Part shown: positions 9,590 to 21,814 of the stretch, piece after piece | Layout: the number at the start of each line of letters is the position of its first letter | How positions within the stretch are numbered: position 1 is the stretch's first letter | Source: Sitta carolinensis | Taxonomy: Eukaryota; Chordata; Aves; Passeriformes; Sittidae | Direction: 5' to 3' | Length of the DNA: 64,000 bases | NCBI GenBank assembly: GCA_032173965.1 | Contig: CM063294.1 | Span: forward strand, 11,088,452 to 11,152,451 | Notes under the pieces: generated by a model | What the model saw: only the letters and a program-made list of their open reading frames with translations | What the model was told of the DNA's origin: nothing | Database searches by the model: none | Position numbers and translations under genes: made by a program

Positions 9590-12397
9590 CCCCTTTTTTA
9601 AAATGAATGCTGAGATTCTAACATAATCAACTAATTCCAGGAGCTGAGGCTTCAAGATAAAAAGAAAAGTATACCATGTCACAAAGCTCACAATGCAATC
9701 TCATTGCATTGGCTTTGGCAGCGGTTCACTTGGCTCTGGAAATAATAAAGTGGGAGACTGAAATGACAAACAAACCGGAGATCCAAACCCAAGTACCACC
9801 AGGGAATGCTAAGCAGATGGCCAGTGAAAGACCAGCCCAAGGAATTGCTCCCCTCTTTGCAGGAGGATTACTGACAGCATCCACCGAGGTGGCCTCCTCC
9901 CTATGAGCTCGCCTGGCAGAGCTGGCATCTTGATGTCCTTGTAAAGAATTAAGAGGAATAAACAGGCCAGAACGACCTCTGAAATGCAAATCGTTTGTGC
10001 ACCCTCTCAGAGCAAATAGGGAGATCCAAGGGCTTTGGAGAACCCATGGAAGGGACAGAACCAACTCTACATTTCTGTGGCATTTTGGGCCTACCTTGCT
10101 TTAATTGTTTATTGAGCTATCGCCAAGATATCACTGGTGTGTGCTCTCAGGAAGGATGCTTTCAGCATGCTCCTATTAAAATGTCAGCTCTATTTCAATA
10201 TGCCATAATATTATTTTGTCAGGAGAATTTATTTAAAAGAAGTTGCAAAATTAAGTCTGTGCTAAACAGGAGCTGGCACAATGGAAATGAGATTTTGGAA
10301 TGCCCCATAAGTATGCAAGTGTGAGGATATGAAATCTCATGCAACAGTTAATTTTCAGAAAGATTAAAAAAAAACCCATAAATTATATTGTCTTCTGTCA
10401 TATCCAGTTTGCTCAGCAGAGAAAACCACGTGAACATCAACTGTGGCCATTTGAACCAAGAAATGTGGTAAAACACCCTGCAGAGCTCCATCTGGACCGA
10501 TCCTTTCTGCTTATCCTCATCAATACATTGGTTTACTGGAAAAGAAAACAGTTACTGTGGAACAGGTTTCAGACTGCCAACCCCAGCAGATTCTGTGCTG
10601 CCAAGTAGGATTTGTTTTTAGTCTATGTCCATCCCCAGCACTTAGCCGAGCTGACCTGTCCTCTTGTGCTTCTCAGCTGCTTTCTTCAATTTTCAGTCTT
10701 CTTAGGAGCCTAAAAATGCCATGTTTAACACTGACTAAACATGCTCTCCTCACAGGAATCAGGATTTTGAACTCAATAGGAAAAGTTTTTCAACAAGCAC
10801 CTGGAGCTAAATCCTACCCACCATATTTGTGGGTGTTGCCCCATTATCTGGCAGTTTGAAATAAGCAGGATTTAATCATTTGGGGATGGCAGTGAATTAC
10901 AGCCCCTCGTGCAGGAGCACAGCACTCCCATCCCGCTCTCCCAGCCCGTCTGCTCACAGGCTGGTGCATCACTGGAGCACAGCCAGGCAGCCATAGAAAT
11001 GCACTGAGTGAATAAGGTCTTCCTTCCCTATCAGCTAATAAAGATAATTACAAAGGCCAGCATATATTCATTTGGGTTCTGTCCTTTTCCCACTCAAATT
11101 AATGTTGGTTTTGCCATTGATGCTGATTTCAGGAGAAGCTGGCCCAGCATCAGGGAGCTAAAATTAGATTGTTTCTGCCATCTTCCCCATGGCAGCCAAG
11201 GGAGCTCCTGGCCTAGCCAGGAATCAGCACTAGGAACAGCCAGGTATCCTGGGAATGACTCTGCTGGGCTCCAACACCAGCTCCGGCAGTGAGACCCCAC
11301 GATGGTCCAAGTGCCACCTCCACAACCCCACAGCCAGGCCCCCGGCCATGCTCACCCCTCTGGAACTCATTTGCCAGAACCAGCACTAAAAGAGGGCAGA
11401 GGAGGAGACACACAGAGAAAATCCTTATCCCCTGGGGGCTGGAAGTCCGGGGATGGCAGCTCTTGGTGAGGATGCCCACACGTGCTCACGCCTGTGTGTG
11501 ACACTCAGCACTGTCCTCAGACGCTCCCCGTGCGGGGCTGTCGGATTTTTATCCCCTCTCCACAACACCAAAGTCGCTTGTTTTCAACATTGGTGATGCC
11601 ACTCAAAAAAATCAGGGGAAATCCATCACAGCCCGTGAGGTTATTCTGGTGTAACTAGCAGCTCTTGTACCTCATTTTTCAGCTGTGTGTCTCAGCCTTT
11701 ACAACTCCATTTCTGTGCTGCACAGAGGCAGAGCTCAAAGCCAAGCTTGGGCGGCTTTGCTGCAGCCCAGCAGTTTAGGATCTTTATGTATAGGTGCAGA
11801 TGTGGATATGCACTTGTAAATATAATATATATATACAGTTATCCTCCATAGTCTTCCTCTGAAAAACAGTACTTTCCTTTTGGACGCTTGTCTACCCACA
11901 ATATCCCTGAGCACAGAGACACACAGACATTTAGCAGCAGGGCTGAAAAAATGAGAAACCTCCTCAGCCACACTCCCATGGAGCGCACGCAGCACCCTGA
12001 TTTGCACACACCTTGGAAATACAAACAGTTCCTCTCTTCTCAAATTCTGCCACTACAATAACTTCGCAGACAACTTTGCTTACTGGCCTTGTTTCGTGGT
12101 GGGAGTAACTACCAGCAATAGCTCGCCTGCTCCTCGGAGCAGAGTCACATGCTGGGATTGCTCATATGCCATTCAGATTCTCTAACAACCGAGAGAGAAA
12201 AAGGGAGGGGAAAAAAGGCAACTATTTCTAACAGAGACACGTTCCCCTGTTGCCTCCGCCTCGACTGCCAAGGCTGTTCCACTGATTTCTAAGTGGTCGG
12301 TTTCTAACTGGTCAATCCCAACCCTGTTTCTATGATCACAGAAGAGGACTGTTCATAACTAAACTCTCTGCCAAGGCAAGCTTCATACAGGAGGGAA

Positions 12398-12424
12398 AAA
12401 AATTAAAAAAAAAAAAAAAAAAAA
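12398..12424. repeat. A-rich homopolymer tract
   Basis: An almost pure A run, interrupted only by TT near its start, followed by GG. A - strand open frame crossing it reads a string of Phe and is not credible there. Confidence 0.85.
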
Positions 12425-12462
12425 GGAATAGCAGATTAAACAGATCAGCTCTGATTCTTACC

Positions 12463-12680
12463 TTCAGAAGCAGACTTCGTTCAAAGCCCACAAATACTTT
12501 TACTTTGCTGTGAGTCTGAGCTATTTTTAGGTTCCCTCTGGGACGCCATATAGGGAGAGCAGCCCCCTCCCTATCATTACTAATCTGCCGAAGATAACAG
12601 CAGGACACCTGCTGCTGGTGACTCATGTTTTGTGTGGAGCTGATGGTATATATATAGGCAAAACATAATAACAATTGCTT
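12463..12680. promoter_or_regulatory. Candidate muscle-type promoter or enhancer: MEF2, CArG-like, GATA, E-box, AP-1, TATA
   Basis: Within about 140 bp the sequence holds CTATTTTTAG at 12521-12530, a perfect MEF2 consensus. It then has CCATATAGGG at 12546-12555 (CArG-like, one mismatch to CC(A/T)6GG), AGATAA at 12592-12597 (GATA), CACCTG at 12606-12611 (E-box), TGACTCA at 12619-12625 (AP-1) and TATATATATA at 12647-12656. On the + strand this is the classical order of a striated or smooth muscle promoter with the TATA box last, predicting a start near 12,680. On the - strand the same TATA would be followed by an ATG at 12626 opening 54 codons that end at a strong donor, AAG|GTAAGA, with the exon ending at 12464. 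That frame begins MSHQQQVSCCYLRQI, which I do not recognise. Each motif is short and can occur by chance. The clustering and order are what make it notable. It may be an enhancer rather than a promoter. Confidence 0.4.
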
Positions 12681-15600
12681 TTTTCCCCTACCTACCCCAT
12701 GTTGTTGGTTGCTCTAAGCAAATCAAATCATTGCAATGAAGACAGTGTAAAGAAGACAAATATGCAGGAAAATTCATGTTCAGTTTCAGAGCAGAAGCTC
12801 TACAAGTGCAGAGCAGAATGATGTTTGTACTTGTGGTGTGTATACCTGTGTGTGTGCACGTCTGTGCACTTTTGCACGTGCACGGAGTGATTGTGCTTTT
12901 AGAAGCTCTTGCACTGGTACATGCAAACCAGTGTTTTTACTGAAAACAGGAATGGAAATTCAATTGTACAAATTGTAATGCTCCATCACCAACCTGTCTT
13001 CCCTTACTGACTGACAGTAAGAGAGAATGTGCATGGAAAAGGGGCATATGTAGGGAAAACTCGGGATTATGACCTGGCAGCATGGAGAAACCTACCACTT
13101 GTTCCCTCTATAAGCTTTCAGATAGGAGGCAGAAACAGCTTTGTGGTTGTAGAGGGCTGTTAAACACAGCCCTGTTCCCCTTTGTTGGCTTCACAGCCTT
13201 TGCCTGCAGTGACAAACAGATCTGTAGGACAGCCCCTGCTCTGTGCTGGGAGCCTGATTTAGCTCCAGCCCTCAAGCCGTGCATTTCGCTGTTATGGGCT
13301 TCACTGCTAAACTTTTGAGAGCTGCAGTAAAGAGCTGCTAGGTTTGGCTTTGTGATCTCTGGAAGATCTCTCTTTTATTCTTTTCCCGCTGCCGTATTAT
13401 TATTATTATTTTTAAAATGTGAACATTTTGTTGCTCCTGTCTTTGAAGAAAGCACTGTCCTAATCTCCTGCCTTGGGCAATACTTCTATTTGTGATGGAT
13501 ATGCACCATTCCTAACCTCAACTCACCCTACTGTCCTCAAATTCCACAGCATGGTCCCTCTTATAAAGAAAATGCTAAAATGTCCACTGGCCAGAGGAAA
13601 TAGGGTGGACACTTATAGGAGGTGTGGCAATATCTCGCAATAACTTGAATAAGTCACAACCAGAATCAGCACAAAACATTGCAAGCTGTACCATGACTGA
13701 TACGACCACATAAATTTGAATCTTCCCTCCCAAAGTATCCAGTGAAAAGCTTCCTGTAGGTTTATCAAACCATCATATTGAACATACTGCAGGAGAATGG
13801 TTAAAAATACATATAGAGAAGACATATCTGTTCCCAGAGAACTGTGTAGATTTTTGAACACATTTCTTTAGGACCTTGCTTCCCCCTGCCCCATCCCCTT
13901 CTCCTGGTGAATTGGGTGAGGGATGCTAGACAAAAAACTCTCCCAGCCTGCCAAGTTACCCTTCTCCAAGAGGGGCTGGACTAGGCAGCAGCAAATGGCC
14001 AAATTTTATTTCTCTGAGCAGTATAAGAACACATACTGCATAAAATCCCTCAAAAGATGAATGAAGATACTAAAACATTGCATTTATATATGTTTTAGGC
14101 TCTCTAAACAGAGTTCAGAAATATCTTTCCAGCCCAGTAATTTAAAATAACCTCTGGCAGTCAACATCTTACCACTTAGAAACAACCATCAATCAAATCC
14201 TGAATGTTTGGGGAAAGACAACGTGCCCCAAATATCAACCCTGAGTCTTCCCCACCAAATAAAGGTATAAAGAAAGCAAAGCACGTGTCCTTTCCTTTCT
14301 GCATCCAGCTGCTTCTCCGGGTTCTGCTGTGGCAGAAGCAGCAGATCTCGGGCAGACAGCCCCTGCGGCATTCCCATTTCCTCAGGACTGTGTCCATGAC
14401 CCACGGGCTCTGCGATCCTCTATCCTCCCCTAGTGACCAGAGCACGCTGAGGGTATTGAACCAGCCGAGCCTTGGAGCTCAGCAGAGCTGCTGCATCCCA
14501 GCACGGGCAGCAGGTCTGCCTTTGTGCTTCTGGCTTTGTCCTCTCTGGTGCCAAAACCCAGCCAAACCCCCCCTTCTCATGGCCTTCCTCTCAGGAGGGC
14601 AGAAGGAACCAGCTGCAGTGGGGAGGGTGAGCTCTCCCTGCATTTCCCCGATGACAGCCTGAGCGTGCCATCCTCATCTCAACTAACACAGCACCTTTAT
14701 CTGTCTGCTAAACAAAAAAGTAGAAGCATAAGGGAAAAAAAAAAATCCCAAACCCCTCGGCATATCTGCCTTGAATCCCAATTGGAAAAGAGTTGTTTGC
14801 CTTAATTCTAAATGTATTTAGAATGTGGAGCATATATTTCCAAAGGATGTTTTGTATTTACAGCGTGTCTGTCTGGTATATCTGCTGCAATGTAATTGTT
14901 TTCCTGCTGAGAATTATAGCAGGGAAGTTACTCTGGGTACGATTACAGCTCTTTATAGTTCTGCTTTGGAATTTAGAGGCTTCTGTGCACCACCCCCTCC
15001 TCCCTGCTTAGAGGCACTGGCCTTGGAGCACCTTGTGACACTGCCAGACGTGACATGTGGATGTATTTGGGGTTTAGTTGCTAGAAATGGGAAAGTCACT
15101 GCAGGAATGGAAAGGGGGAAACCTGTAACAAATCCCCTATGCTGAGGCTGAAGCTGGGTCAGTCTGAGACAAAACTTTTCTTGGTCTCTGCCTGGGGAAG
15201 AGAAAGGGCAGAAATTCCTGCCTGGCAGGATTTGGAAATGAGAGCACTGCAGAATTTGTATCCAAATGTTTGTTGGACTGGGTTTTTTTTTGTTTGTTTG
15301 TTTATTTTTGTTTGTTTTTTGTTGGGGGGTTAGGGTTTTTTTTGTGTTTGGGTTTTTGTTCACAAAAAGAGTTCTGTTGAGGGTGGATAACAGCTGAAGA
15401 GCAGGGAGACATTCACTCCTGAGAATAGGCACAACACAAGGTCAGCTTTAATATCTGACATAGAGCCTTGCAGCAGGGGTAAGATAACAGTGAGTTCATC
15501 CACTGCTTCCTAATGGGAAACACTTCATGACACGTTTCATAACTGGAGTTGTTCCTTTTGCCTCCACATCTTTAAGGCTTGATGCTGGAATCAGGTTTGC

Positions 15601-16420
15601 ACCATAAATCTCTTCCTTCTATCAAACCACTGCCTGTTGCTGCTAGTCAGTCTGAGCAGAGAGCAGAGTCCCAGCTGTGCTGGAGCCACCCAAGACAGCC
15701 TCAACATTAGTTCAACCAAACCCTGAGGATGGCAGTGGAGCAATTCCAGCCCCTGAGGAATCCTGGCAAGGCTCTGCAGGGCAGGGCAGAGCACTCTGGG
15801 GCAGCCCTGCTGCTCTCCTGCCCACATGGTGCAGCTGCAGGAACAAATGTCCCCCTTTGAGGAGCAGCAGGTATGTTTAGAACAAAATGTCAACGAGCTT
15901 TCCAGATTAAAACATTAAAAATGTATGAACAACAACTGTCACACATGAGGAAGCTAATAACAGTGGGAGAGCTTTTCCCTTTGAGATCGGGTAGGCCGTT
16001 TTTGATATCACTGTGTCCATCCCCAGTTACAGTTCAACAAGTTGAACCCAGGAAGATTCATTAGATCTTCCTTTGACCTTATAACAGACCAGAGTATTTT
16101 ACTCAGCTATTTCTAATTGAACAGAGCTGTAAGTCCCAAAAATGTCAATAGTGGAGAATAGCAGCAAGTCTTACTCTGGAACCATCAAAAAGCAAAGAAT
16201 TCTCTTGTTTTGTCCTCTTGATTATGTGCTCTAATGACTAAAATCACTTCCCAGTTAAAATAAAACAAACCCCAAAAAACCTTCCACCAAGTCCATACCT
16301 CATTTAATAATATCTGTTTCAGCTTTCAGACAGGGACTCTTTTATTTTTCTCTTCTTTTAGCACAAAGTTATTTTCTCCTCAGAACAAACTCATGCACAA
16401 AGAAAAAAATCACCTCATAC
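12681..16420. other. Non-coding stretch with simple-sequence tracts
   Basis: No gene is supported. An alternating TG/CG/CA stretch lies at about 12830-12892, an ATT run at 13398-13411, and a G/T-rich GTTT tract at 15283-15360. A possible 36-nt microexon at 15835-15870 is discussed as a finding. The frames at 14170-14660 have mixed composition and no good splice framing. Confidence 0.55.
15283..15360. repeat. GTTT-rich low-complexity tract
   Basis: Runs of T separated by single G or short G runs, including several GTTT units and a G6 run. It has the look of a degenerate microsatellite and gives a spurious Phe/Val/Cys frame. Confidence 0.85.
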
Positions 16421-16429
16421 CATTTTTTG

Positions 16430-17335
16430 GGCCATGAAACCTGCTGAACCTTTCAGGCCTCGTATTGTAAAACGTTTCCTCATACCCTCAAATAATTTTA
16501 GCCTTTCTTTCCTATCCACTTTCCAACTTTTTCATATCTTTACAAAGTTTCGACTCAATATTTTGGTTTTAGCGGTGCTGCAATAAAAGTAAAATCACCT
16601 CTTTTCCTGTTATTCAGTACTCCCTTGTTTATATATTTAAAGGCCACATAAATTCCCTTTGTCAGGCCATTGCAGCAGGATCGATGTGCAGAGGCTTCTT
16701 GGATCACTGCTCCCTTCACCCCACGAGCTCCAGCCTGCAGGGCTGTGCCCTTGCCCAGACCAGTACGGGCCTGATGGATTCCTCATCCCCTTTACCAAAA
16801 AGTTCACCTTCCCCAGTGCCAGCCTCCTTTCCTCTTCCCTGCCTGCCATTCTCTAGTTCTTAGTGCTTTGCAAAAATTTTTCATTTTGTGTTTAGCTATA
16901 GACCATTAATACAAACAACAGAGAGTTTTGTTACTTAACCCTAGTGTGCCCCAGAAACCACGGGTCCATTTAGTCCTGATTCCCTATCAACAGCTACTCC
17001 TTGAGCTCTGCCAGGCACTTTGTTATCCATTTAATCCATATTCTAATGTTACTGAATGGTGCTAATGTTTAATCAGCACGCCATTCACTGCCAAGTCAAA
17101 CACCTCACAAAGTCTAAATGCACTAAATTTGTACGATCATTTTTGTCTACCAGACTTGTAATATAATCAGAGAGTAAAAATTAGGTCTCTTTGATAAAGT
17201 TTGCCACAAAACCATGTTGTTTAGACTACTTACTAATTTACTTTTGCATCAGCTTCTGAATTATTTAACACAAAATGATTGCAAACTAACCAGCCTTGAG
17301 TCTTAGGAAATGCTTCCTCATAACAACCTTCTCTT
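16430..17335 (-). mobile_element. Ancient CR1/L3-type LINE remnant, about 900 bp, reverse orientation
   Basis: The block follows, in order and on the - strand, the reverse-transcriptase 3' half known from old CR1/L3 elements of sauropsids. Recognisable plus-strand stretches include CCTCATACCCTCAAATAATT and CCAACTTTTTCATATCTTTA near the left, and TATATTTAAAGGCCACATAA at about 16632. The ligand-like 'GTTATCCATTTAATCCATAT' block is near 17022. The stretch GTCTCTTTGATAAAGTTTGC to CCATGTTGT near 17185-17220 and 'TGCAAACTAACCAGCCTTGA' near 17281 complete the series. It is heavily mutated, almost without CpG, and has no long open frame in the element's sense. It predates the CR1 copies at 7371 and 41133. 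Confidence 0.7.
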
Positions 17336-20300
17336 TGAAATCGATATAGACACATTTCATACCCCACAGTGAGCATTAACTCAGTCACAAGGCAGCTCTT
17401 TACTTCCAGGGAGACAGGACTGGATGTTCTCCCTTTTGGAAGGTGTCACAGGTACACTGGGCTTTGTCGGGCCCAGAGATGCCAGACCCAGGGCCACAGG
17501 ATCCACTTCCTTTTACTACTCCTTCACATGTGACCTGCTTAAAAAGCCTCACTTGTACTTGTCAGGCAATCAGACAAACAAACACCAAAATCTTCAATAT
17601 AAATTTCATTGCAAAATCTCAGAAACAGCTTTACCAGAATGGAACAACTGTGACTGGGGGCCTCTGTGCACAGGTCTGGCAGCACACAGCCACTGCTGTA
17701 CATCAGCTTCTGATTTAGGACCCCAGATAAGTCTGCTCTTTAAACTACATTGGTAGAAAGCTAGAGCTGTAATTTTATGGGCTGAAGGGTGATCATATTT
17801 AGGAAGGGAGCCAGCTGCCAAGAGGATTTTTAGGCTGGATTCTGTGTAAGGTCCATTCACAAAGGCAAAAATTTCTTTGTACCAAAATTCACCTTGGTAC
17901 CAAAATCCAGCCCAGGTTATTTGAAGGAGCCTGAAGGTATCTGAGAGTCTCATTCCCCTTGCCCATTCCATACCCTGCTCCTTTAAACCAGTTCATTTTG
18001 TCCTGCTGGAACCACTGTTGTTTGCTTCACCAAATAACAAGGAAACCTCAAGGAATTCAGTGGAGAGATGTGAGTTTTGTACATAAAGACATGACAGCTT
18101 CTCTGTGCTCCTGCTGTTATTCAGAAATCATGCAAAATAAAGCTGAGGCAGTGAGCAAAGTACAAACCTGAAACCTTTATACCTCCTGAGCATAGCTCAT
18201 TTGCTCTGCTGTCAGTAACTCAAAGCCCCAATGAAAAGAGGAGGGGGAAAAAGAAAGACATAAAAGAAAAGGAGTAATTATATGCAAGTCACTAGACTTA
18301 TCACTTAGCTTTTGGCAAAATATTGACTCCTGAATGATCTTTGTCAAATCTCATAAAAAAGAGCCTCCAGGTGATGAATCTTGCCACAGGCATTAAATGG
18401 GGTGCTGCTGGAAAAGGAAGGGGAGGGAAACGGAAAAGAAGGCTTAATTTTAATTATGTAAACTACCTGTGTCCCTATTTGGTCACAGCTCTCGAAATTT
18501 GGAAAAGCAGGATGCTCGAGGGCTTGATTTGTGCTCATTTTAAATATTCATGGAATTTAAAGTATCTCCTGAGCTGGGCTTGGTGGACCTGATGGGCGGA
18601 ACCAGCCCTGGCATCCCTGCCCTGAGTAGCCTCGGCAGCACCTCAGGATGTTTGGCCAAAACCACGGATCAGAGCAGAAAACTTACAGTGAAGGCTCTGC
18701 TGGGACCCCTCAGAGGGCTCTGCTGAGAGCCTTATTGATTTCAGGAGGGAGATGGATGAACATGCAGCGTGTCTGTATCAGCAATCCAGGCAATTTGGAC
18801 TGGTTTTGCATGCTGACATTTCACTATGACTTGGGTTTTTGCACAGGCTTTAACCCAACTATTAAAGTCAGGAAGGACAGCACTATGAACAAGAGCTAAG
18901 CAGTGGGGAGGAAGAAGAAGAAAGTATTTGTTATCTACAGGAATAATTTATCATTTCTAGACAGTACAGCAGGATAAAGAATAGTCTCATGGATAAAGAA
19001 TTAATTTGAGACTAGGAGAAACAGGTCTGTCCCAGTCTTGGACCTGCCAAACAGAGACATAAAATAGGAAAAATGCTAAAGTGCTCCCTGCCCAGGTGTG
19101 GTCCATGCAACAGTACATGGAATCCTGAAAGAGCCCCAGTTAAAATCCCAAGGAATATATCAGCGTTATATATAGAAATCTGGATTTTTCACCATTAAAA
19201 ATAGTGCCATAAGCAATGCTGAGATATTCCACACACAGTCTGCCATTTGTAGTTTCCCTCTAATCACTTATCAGCGTTAATTCAACATTAACTTAGGACC
19301 CAGTTTCTTCACCCTACTCATGCTGGCATCAGGCAATCCACCCATAGTGTCTCCCTCAGACTCCTTTTTTTGGAAGTGATTTTTAAAAATCACTTAAAAT
19401 GATTTAAGAATACACCTAAATGTCAGCTTCAGGCAGGAGAAGACAGTTATTGGTCTGGGTTTAGAGAGAATTTTTGGCTCAGTTTCTTCTACCCTGCTCA
19501 TCACTGATGTATTTTTAAATGAATCCTAAAATACACACCAGGAAACTCTATTAAATAAAAATCATGAATGGCATGCAGACTGTGCTATTACTGTGCATAA
19601 GAAGATAACAAGACTCAAGAGACTGCCCTTTACATTCTGCTGCTCTTGCTAACTGCAGATCTGGCCCAGCAAATGCACAAGTTCCGTGAAGAGGAGGGAG
19701 TGCCACAAACCCTAAACAGTGTGCCTGGAAAGAGGCTGGAGGAATGAGAGATTGCAGAGATAACAGGGATTCCATGAGCTGCCTCTCCCTCAATTAACTA
19801 AGTGATTGGACATGCACAATCGGAGATCCCGAGCCTGTCGTTTGTAGGTTATCAGTGATATCAGACATCAGATGGAGTGGCCCTGGACTCCCCCTGCCAA
19901 CAAACTGGAGGGAAGAATTAGAATTCTGAAAGCTTTTTAAAGCCAGACTCTCACCTCAAGACACAATAAAAGAAAAGCTTTTAGATCATTCCTGGCAGAG
20001 GAGTTGGAAAGCTGCCATGCTCAGACAGAGTAACTATGGTAATCCATATCAGGTTGCAGAAATCATCTTTAGCATACAGTCTTTTAAGCCCTCCAAGAAG
20101 CTTTCTTCCTAATCTGCTTGAAAATAAAAAATAAAGGGTGTTTCAAGGTCAGACAGTACCAATAATGGGATCAATGACACTGAAGGGGAAACAGGTTGAG
20201 GGTACCTGAGCACCAACCACTGTCTCTGCCAGGAGAACCAAGAGGCAGGAGCTGAGTGGGAGATGGATATCCCTGTCCTGAGCTCTGCACTGCCATGTGA

Positions 20301-21640
20301 GCCTGATCACCTATCTCTGCAGAGAAGACTGCACAATTAGGATGCACTGCTGAAAGCCAAAGCTTAATTGTTTTGATGCTTAGGTGATTAAGAGCTGAAT
20401 GCATTAGTATGTCAAAATTACTGAACACAAAGGCCTTGATTCTGTTCTATTCTGTGCCCATATAAGTGATGCCTTGAGTTTCCCTTCCTGGGCACTTGAG
20501 GATCACCAGAGCTTTACACGGGCAGGCTCAGCCCTCAGTGGTACTTCAACTCTATTTAAATATTTGGGATCTCAGCGTGTGTGGTCTAAAGGAATTTGAT
20601 TCTATTGTTCACTTAGAAAATCTAATAGCATAGAAAATCTAATTCCATTATTTTGAAATTAGTTCAAAATTAAACTGCTTAAATCCCCATGTTGGTTTAG
20701 CCCAGACTTTAGCTCTGCTTCCCTGTGTTGTGTGTGTGCAGAGCCTACACTATCATCTGTCCAATTCCCTGAGTATTCCTCAAGTAATTGGGGGTCCTTG
20801 CCCTCTCAGAACACCCTTGAAATTAAAGGCAAATAAATGTCATTTGGAGCTGGACCCAAAAAAGATCAAGAAGAGTAAATGTGGCACAGGGGTGTTTGAA
20901 AGGAAAGACAACATATGATCAATAGAAAGTATTGCACAGTGGAATCCCATAAGCGAGACACATCAGACTCCCCGAGCCTCTGCTGCTCTGCTCTGCTGCA
21001 GACACCAGCTTTCCTTCCTTGCAAAAATGGCAACATCTCTGATGAGTCCAACACAATGTCAAAACTGAAAACTGTGCCACATCAATCTCATGCTAAAGGG
21101 CCAAAATCTCTGAGATCAATCTCAGAGATATGGTGTCTATCACTGAATGCTTGTTCACACACACACACTCCTATTTTTTTCCTTTTTTTTTTTTTTATTT
21201 CAGCTGACAGGGGCTGTTTTTTCCTTGCCTTACATTCAAAACGATTGTACTTACGTGCACAGAGCAGCTGAACGCTTCTCTGGCTGGTTCATATGAATAC
21301 AATACAGCACGAACATCTGTGTTTTAACAGAAAAAATAAATAGATATCAAAAAAAGAGTAGCACACAGGTAAAAAACCTCAACAATAATAGATACAACTT
21401 TGGAGATGATTTGAAGATCAGGGCTAATATCTCAGTGTCTCTTGTTTTGTGTTGCAAGGACAAGATGCTGAATTGCTGTGATTTTAGTAGTCCATAACTT
21501 AGTTTTATTATGTTTGATCTAACAGTGCTAGGAATATTACTTGGGTATGTGCAAAACATTTATACTCATTATACATTTAGGTGGTTTTTGGTCTATTACT
21601 TGTCTGTAATTTGATTTTAGAATTTAGATCATTCTCCTAC
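17336..21640. other. Non-coding stretch
   Basis: No gene, transposon or structured RNA is recognisable. A perfect 10-bp inverted repeat with a 4-nt loop lies at 21106-21129, and a CA/T-rich tract at about 21159-21199. Short open frames here have the Cys/Trp/Ser-rich composition of chance frames. Confidence 0.55.
21106..21129. repeat. Perfect 10-bp inverted repeat with 4-nt loop
   Basis: ATCTCTGAGA at 21106-21115 is followed by TCAA and then the exact reverse complement TCTCAGAGAT at 21120-21129. No T-run follows and nothing suggests an RNA gene, so it is recorded as a structural feature only. Confidence 0.85.
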
Positions 21641-21648
21641 ACTGTCAG

Positions 21649-21814
21649 GTGCAGAAGCTGGAGGAATCTCTAAACTGCAATTTAGAAAGGAAAAAAGTAA
21701 TTATGTGCAATCAGTCTCCAAGAAGTGAATCTTTTTATGGGACTGCAGAGCTACAGGCAAATGACACTCAGTTTTGTCCTGAAAAGGCTACCAGCAGCCC
21801 CCAGCATACAGCAG
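21649..21814 (+). CDS. Candidate internal coding exon, 55 codons, protein not recognised
   Basis: A pyrimidine-containing stretch ending in CACTGTCAG could serve as the acceptor, and the block ends at CAG|GTATAA, a fair donor. Between them 166 bases stay open in one frame, which starts VQKLEESLNCNLERKK and later reads SFYGTAELQANDTQ. It has a balanced, polar, disordered-region-like composition, unlike most chance frames nearby. As an exon it would run from phase 0 to phase 1. The frame stops shortly after the donor if unspliced (about 60 codons from its Met). A phase-1 entry does not work for any of the other candidate exons to the right (22514, 23305, 45347), which all hit stops in that frame, so this does not assemble into a gene with them. 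Coding status is unproven. Confidence 0.2.

Larger units (their letters stand above)
7851..12450. other. Non-coding stretch between the CR1 fragment and the regulatory cluster
   Basis: I see no supported gene. It contains a T/C-rich run at 7851-7925, an imperfect direct repeat of TTTTAGTACTTC near 8674-8701, a CAG/CTG palindrome at 9104-9136, poly(A) at 9464-9480, poly(T) at 9572-9589 and an A-rich tract at 12398-12424. The AT-rich block at about 10110-10330 has the look of a conserved non-coding element, but that is impression only. Confidence 0.55.

Noticed and set aside
21106..21129. Hairpin considered as a terminator or microRNA precursor
   Set aside because: The 10-bp arms are too short for a microRNA precursor, and no T-run follows. 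It is only a small palindrome.
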